Assembly (NCBI GenBank): GCA_018828125.1
Contig: JAHJWB010000015.1
Coordinates: forward strand, 62,001-126,000
Direction: 5' to 3'
DNA: 64,000 nt
From: Gammaproteobacteria bacterium
GTDB lineage: Bacteria > Pseudomonadota > Gammaproteobacteria > Burkholderiales > Burkholderiaceae_C
Positions 62,221-64,000 of the stretch are shown in pieces. Position 1 is the stretch's first letter. Each line of letters begins with the position of its first letter. The notes under the pieces were generated by a model. The model did no database searches, was not told the origin of the DNA, and saw only the letters and a program-made list of their open reading frames with translations. Made by a program: the position numbers and the translations under genes.

Positions 62221-62275
62221 AAATTTGCCTCTAGCGCTTATCCATAAAGCGAAAGTAGCTATGAAATCAGGAGTG
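62221..62275 (+). repeat. Dispersed palindromic repeat, family A copy 9
   Basis: AAATTTGCCTCTAGCGCTTA, TCCATAAAGCGAAAGTAGCT, ATGAAATCAGGAG. It lies upstream of the PaaK-like gene start, immediately left of repeat B copy 3. Confidence 0.82.
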
Positions 62276-62331
62276 TCGAATCTGTTCTGTTGTTTGGTGG
62301 CGCGACCGCCGAAACCGTCATGGCCAGATCC

Positions 62332-62412
62332 CAGCGCACCCGTGGAACTGGCTCCGCCAGGCCACCGGGTGCGTCCCCCTGAGGGGGAAGGCGCGACAGC
62401 GCCACAGGGGGC
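62332..62412 (+). repeat. Dispersed hairpin repeat, family B copy 3
   Basis: GCGCACCCGTGGAACTGGCT, GCCACCGGGTGC, then a nested hairpin with CCCCCTG/CAGGGGG outside and GGCGC/GCGCC inside. Same order as copy 1 at 3178. It lies just past the livF stop codon. Confidence 0.75.
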
Positions 62413-62415
62413 ACA

Positions 62416-63228
62416 TCAGGCCAGCCAACGCTTGCGCCGCTTGTAGCTCTTCACGTCCTTGAAGCTCTTGCGCTCGCCGCTGCCCACACCTAGATAGAAC
62501 TCCTTGACGTCTTCGTTGTTCGCCAGGTCGCTCGCAACGCCATCCATCACCACCCGGCCGCTTTCCATGATGTAGCCGTAGTCGGAATATTTGAGCGCCA
62601 TGTTGGTGTTTTGCTCCGCCAGCAAGAAGGTCACCTTCTCTTTGGTGTTCAGGTCTTTGACGATGTTGAACACCTCTTCCACTATCTGCGGCGCCAGGCC
62701 CATCGAGGGTTCGTCGAGCAGCACCATGCTGGGGTTGGCCATCAGCGCGCGGCCAATGGCGCACATCTGCTGCTCGCCGCCCGACGTGTAGGCAGCCTGC
62801 GACGTGCGCCGGGTCTTGAGGCGCGGAAAGTAGTTGTAGACCTTCTCCAGGTTGGCCGCGATCTCGGCCTTGCTGGTGCGGGTGTAACTGCCCGTCATCA
62901 GGTTCTCTTCAATCGTCAGGTGGGCAAAGCAGTGCCGCCCCTCCATCACCTGCACCACGCCGCGTTGCACCAGGTCGGCGGGCGAAAGGTTTTCGATGCG
63001 CTCGCCACGAAGCTCGATGGAGCCTTTGGTGACTGCACCGCGCTCGCTTTGCAGCAGATTGGAGACCGCGCGCAAGGTCGTGGTCTTGCCTGCTCCGTTG
63101 CCCCCCAAGATTGCCACGATAGAGCCCTGGCGCACCTGCAGCGAAACGCCCTTGAGCACCAGGATCACGTGGTTGTAAATGACTTCGATGCCGTTGACGT
63201 TGAGAACGATATTGCTGTTCGGGTCCAT
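62416..63228 (-). CDS. livF: Branched-chain amino-acid-type ABC transporter ATP-binding protein LivF
   Basis: 270 residues from ATG 63228 (MDPNSNIVLNVNGIEVIYNH). Walker A GGNGAGKTTTLRA (about residues 42-54), Q-loop region, ABC signature SGGEQQMCAIGRALM, Walker B MVLLDEPSMGLAP and H-loop-position LLAEQNTNMA. The C-terminal tail GERKSFKDVKSYKRRKRW is basic. LivF energises import with LivG and the LivHM permeases, which must lie right of the window. It follows the binding-protein gene on the same strand after a 208-base gap that holds a strong hairpin. Confidence 0.92.
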   Translation of the reverse strand: MDPNSNIVLNVNGIEVIYNHVILVLKGVSLQVRQGSIVAILGGNGAGKTTTLRAVSNLLQSERGAVTKGSIELRGERIENLSPADLVQRGVVQVMEGRHCFAHLTIEENLMTGSYTRTSKAEIAANLEKVYNYFPRLKTRRTSQAAYTSGGEQQMCAIGRALMANPSMVLLDEPSMGLAPQIVEEVFNIVKDLNTKEKVTFLLAEQNTNMALKYSDYGYIMESGRVVMDGVASDLANNEDVKEFYLGVGSGERKSFKDVKSYKRRKRWLA

Positions 63229-63244
63229 GGTGTTGCCTTCCTGT

Positions 63245-63283
63245 GCCAATCCAAAGAGCTGCTGTGCAACTCTTTGGATTGGC
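63245..63283 (-). other. Perfect 14-bp hairpin between the binding-protein and livF genes
   Basis: Arms GCCAATCCAAAGAG (63245-63258) and CTCTTTGGATTGGC (63270-63283), 11-base loop. It lies just upstream of livF in the presumed transcript. There is no T-run, so it may stabilise the upstream mRNA or attenuate rather than terminate. Confidence 0.8.
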
Positions 63284-63338
63284 GGCTGCAAACGCAGTCG
63301 CCAAAAACTGGCGCGACGATGTCGGCAGTGACACCGTG

Positions 63339-63431
63339 GAGCGGGCTTTGCCCGGCCACTGGTGTCGTCCCCCTTCCCGCAGCGCGCAGCGCTAAGAGAG
63401 AAGGGGGAAGCGGCGTAGCCGCTCAGGGGGA
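63339..63431 (+). repeat. Dispersed hairpin repeat, family B copy 4 (divergent)
   Basis: CCGTGGAGCGGGCTTTGCCC, GCCACTGGTGTCGTCCCCCT, then AGCGCGCAGCGCT and GAAGGGGGAAGCGGCGTAGC, ending CCGCTCAGGGGGA. It keeps the family order but has an expanded stem. It starts six bases past the binding-protein stop. Confidence 0.55.
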
Positions 63432-63436
63432 TGTCC

Positions 63437-64000
63437 TCACGACTGGCAATCCGCCGCATCGCGGCGCGTCATCTTCTTGTCGGCCAGGTACTTGTCGGCA
63501 CCGGCCTTCACCATGGGCTTCAAAATCTGCTCGTCTGCCTGGTACCAGTCAGATGGCGAGCCCCACTTGCTGCCGTCCCAGGTGTGCACGCGGGCCCAGG
63601 TGGAACCCATGTGGTCGGCGCAACTGGTGGAGATGGGGCGCATCAGGTCCTTGAAGCCCAGTGCGTCCAGCTTCTTCTGGTCCAGCGCCAGGTTCTCCAT
63701 GCCCCAGCGCACTTGCTCGCCGGTCATGACCTTGCCCTTGCCAAAGCGTTCTTGCGCGCGGCGCACTGCCTCCACACTCAGCATCTGGATGATCACGCCG
63801 CGCGTGTACAGCACCGAGCCCACTTCATCCTTGGGGCCTGTGCCCTGGCCTGCGCCATGCACGTGCTTCATGATGTCCTGGATCACCTTGGACTGCGTGC
63901 CGTAGCCGTTGAGCGTCAGTGCGTGGTAGCCCTTGGCGCCCTCGCCCACGTCCCGCACGTCAGGCTCTGCACCGGCCCACCACACGCCATACATCTTGTC
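63437..64000 (-). CDS. Branched-chain amino-acid-type ABC transporter binding protein, C-terminal part
   Basis: The last 187 codons of a gene whose 5-prime end lies beyond the window (the frame is open at 64000). KGYHALTLNGYGTQSKVIQD, GKVMTGEQVRWGMENLALDQ and HMGSTWARVHTWDGSKWG are typical of the C-terminal lobe of Liv-type substrate-binding proteins. It should act in the periplasm as partner of LivF. The final residues carry a cysteine (DAADCQS). With the PaaK-like ligase, an aromatic acid is a possible ligand. Confidence 0.88.
   Translation of the reverse strand, partial: DKMYGVWWAGAEPDVRDVGEGAKGYHALTLNGYGTQSKVIQDIMKHVHGAGQGTGPKDEVGSVLYTRGVIIQMLSVEAVRRAQERFGKGKVMTGEQVRWGMENLALDQKKLDALGFKDLMRPISTSCADHMGSTWARVHTWDGSKWGSPSDWYQADEQILKPMVKAGADKYLADKKMTRRDAADCQS

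Overview
The window is a high-GC, gene-dense chromosomal segment from a beta-proteobacterium, most likely a Comamonadaceae member close to Acidovorax. The pointers are several Burkholderiales-type families (DUF3567, DUF3108, DUF1840, the polyhydroxyalkanoate granule-region family), three Bug-type tricarboxylate-transporter binding proteins without membrane partners, a wax-ester/diacylglycerol acyltransferase beside an acyl-CoA-binding protein, aromatic-acid catabolism through CoA thioesters, and two families of short interspersed palindromic repeats. The taxonomic call is inference from gene content. I saw no rRNA, tRNA, CRISPR array, transposase or phage module.

Layout. 1-5.9 kb: the end of a B12-dependent ribonucleotide reductase, a hemerythrin-like protein, an AbrB-type membrane protein, DUF3567 and DUF3108 proteins, and an IclR regulator. 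5.9-9 kb: a fumarylacetoacetase-family hydrolase, a Bug protein and a glyoxalase-like protein. 9.2-14.8 kb: a likely electrophile-detoxification region (quinone-oxidoreductase-type dehydrogenase, Old Yellow Enzyme, divergent LysR, YqhD-type aldehyde reductase, DJ-1/PfpI protein). 14.9-21.7 kb: a LysR/pirin divergon followed by an isochorismatase-like hydrolase, a frameshifted amidohydrolase, DoxX and an MFS exporter. 21.7-23.8 kb: a molybdopterin oxidoreductase. 23.9-30.1 kb: two tandem amino-acid-type binding proteins, ArgE, an M20 aminoacylase and an M14-like peptidase, which read as acyl-amino-acid or peptide scavenging.

30.1-38.1 kb: a DUF1348 gene divergent from a TetR gene with two near-identical palindromic operators, a DUF922 zincin coupled to a WS/DGAT acyltransferase, an acyl-CoA-binding protein, HMG-CoA-lyase, nitroreductase, a PHA granule-region protein, a lipoprotein aminopeptidase and 3-methyladenine glycosylase I. 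38.5-42.6 kb: two tandem paralogous lipoprotein carboxylesterases. 42.7-47.4 kb: MFS, ArsH, ArsC, DUF1045, Lrp and a divergent EamA exporter. 47.5-56.9 kb: an AhpD-like protein, a compact six-gene operon for CoA-dependent anthranilate or salicylate degradation, and a divergent cyclopropane-fatty-acid-synthase-like gene fused in frame to DUF1840. 57-60.6 kb: two Bug genes flanking a lower-GC pair (cytosolic-looking M23 peptidase plus lipoprotein) that resembles an effector-immunity pair. 60.9-64 kb: a PaaK-type CoA ligase, a LivF ATPase and the end of a Liv-type binding protein.

The most interesting structural signal is a dispersed palindromic element of about 50-60 bp present in at least nine places. 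Two copies lie inside genes and are translated in frame (acyl-CoA dehydrogenase, aminopeptidase), and a third supplies the stop codon of an MFS exporter. The most interesting functional candidates are the M23/lipoprotein pair, the CFA-synthase/DUF1840 fusion and the arsenic cluster that lacks its usual repressor and pump.
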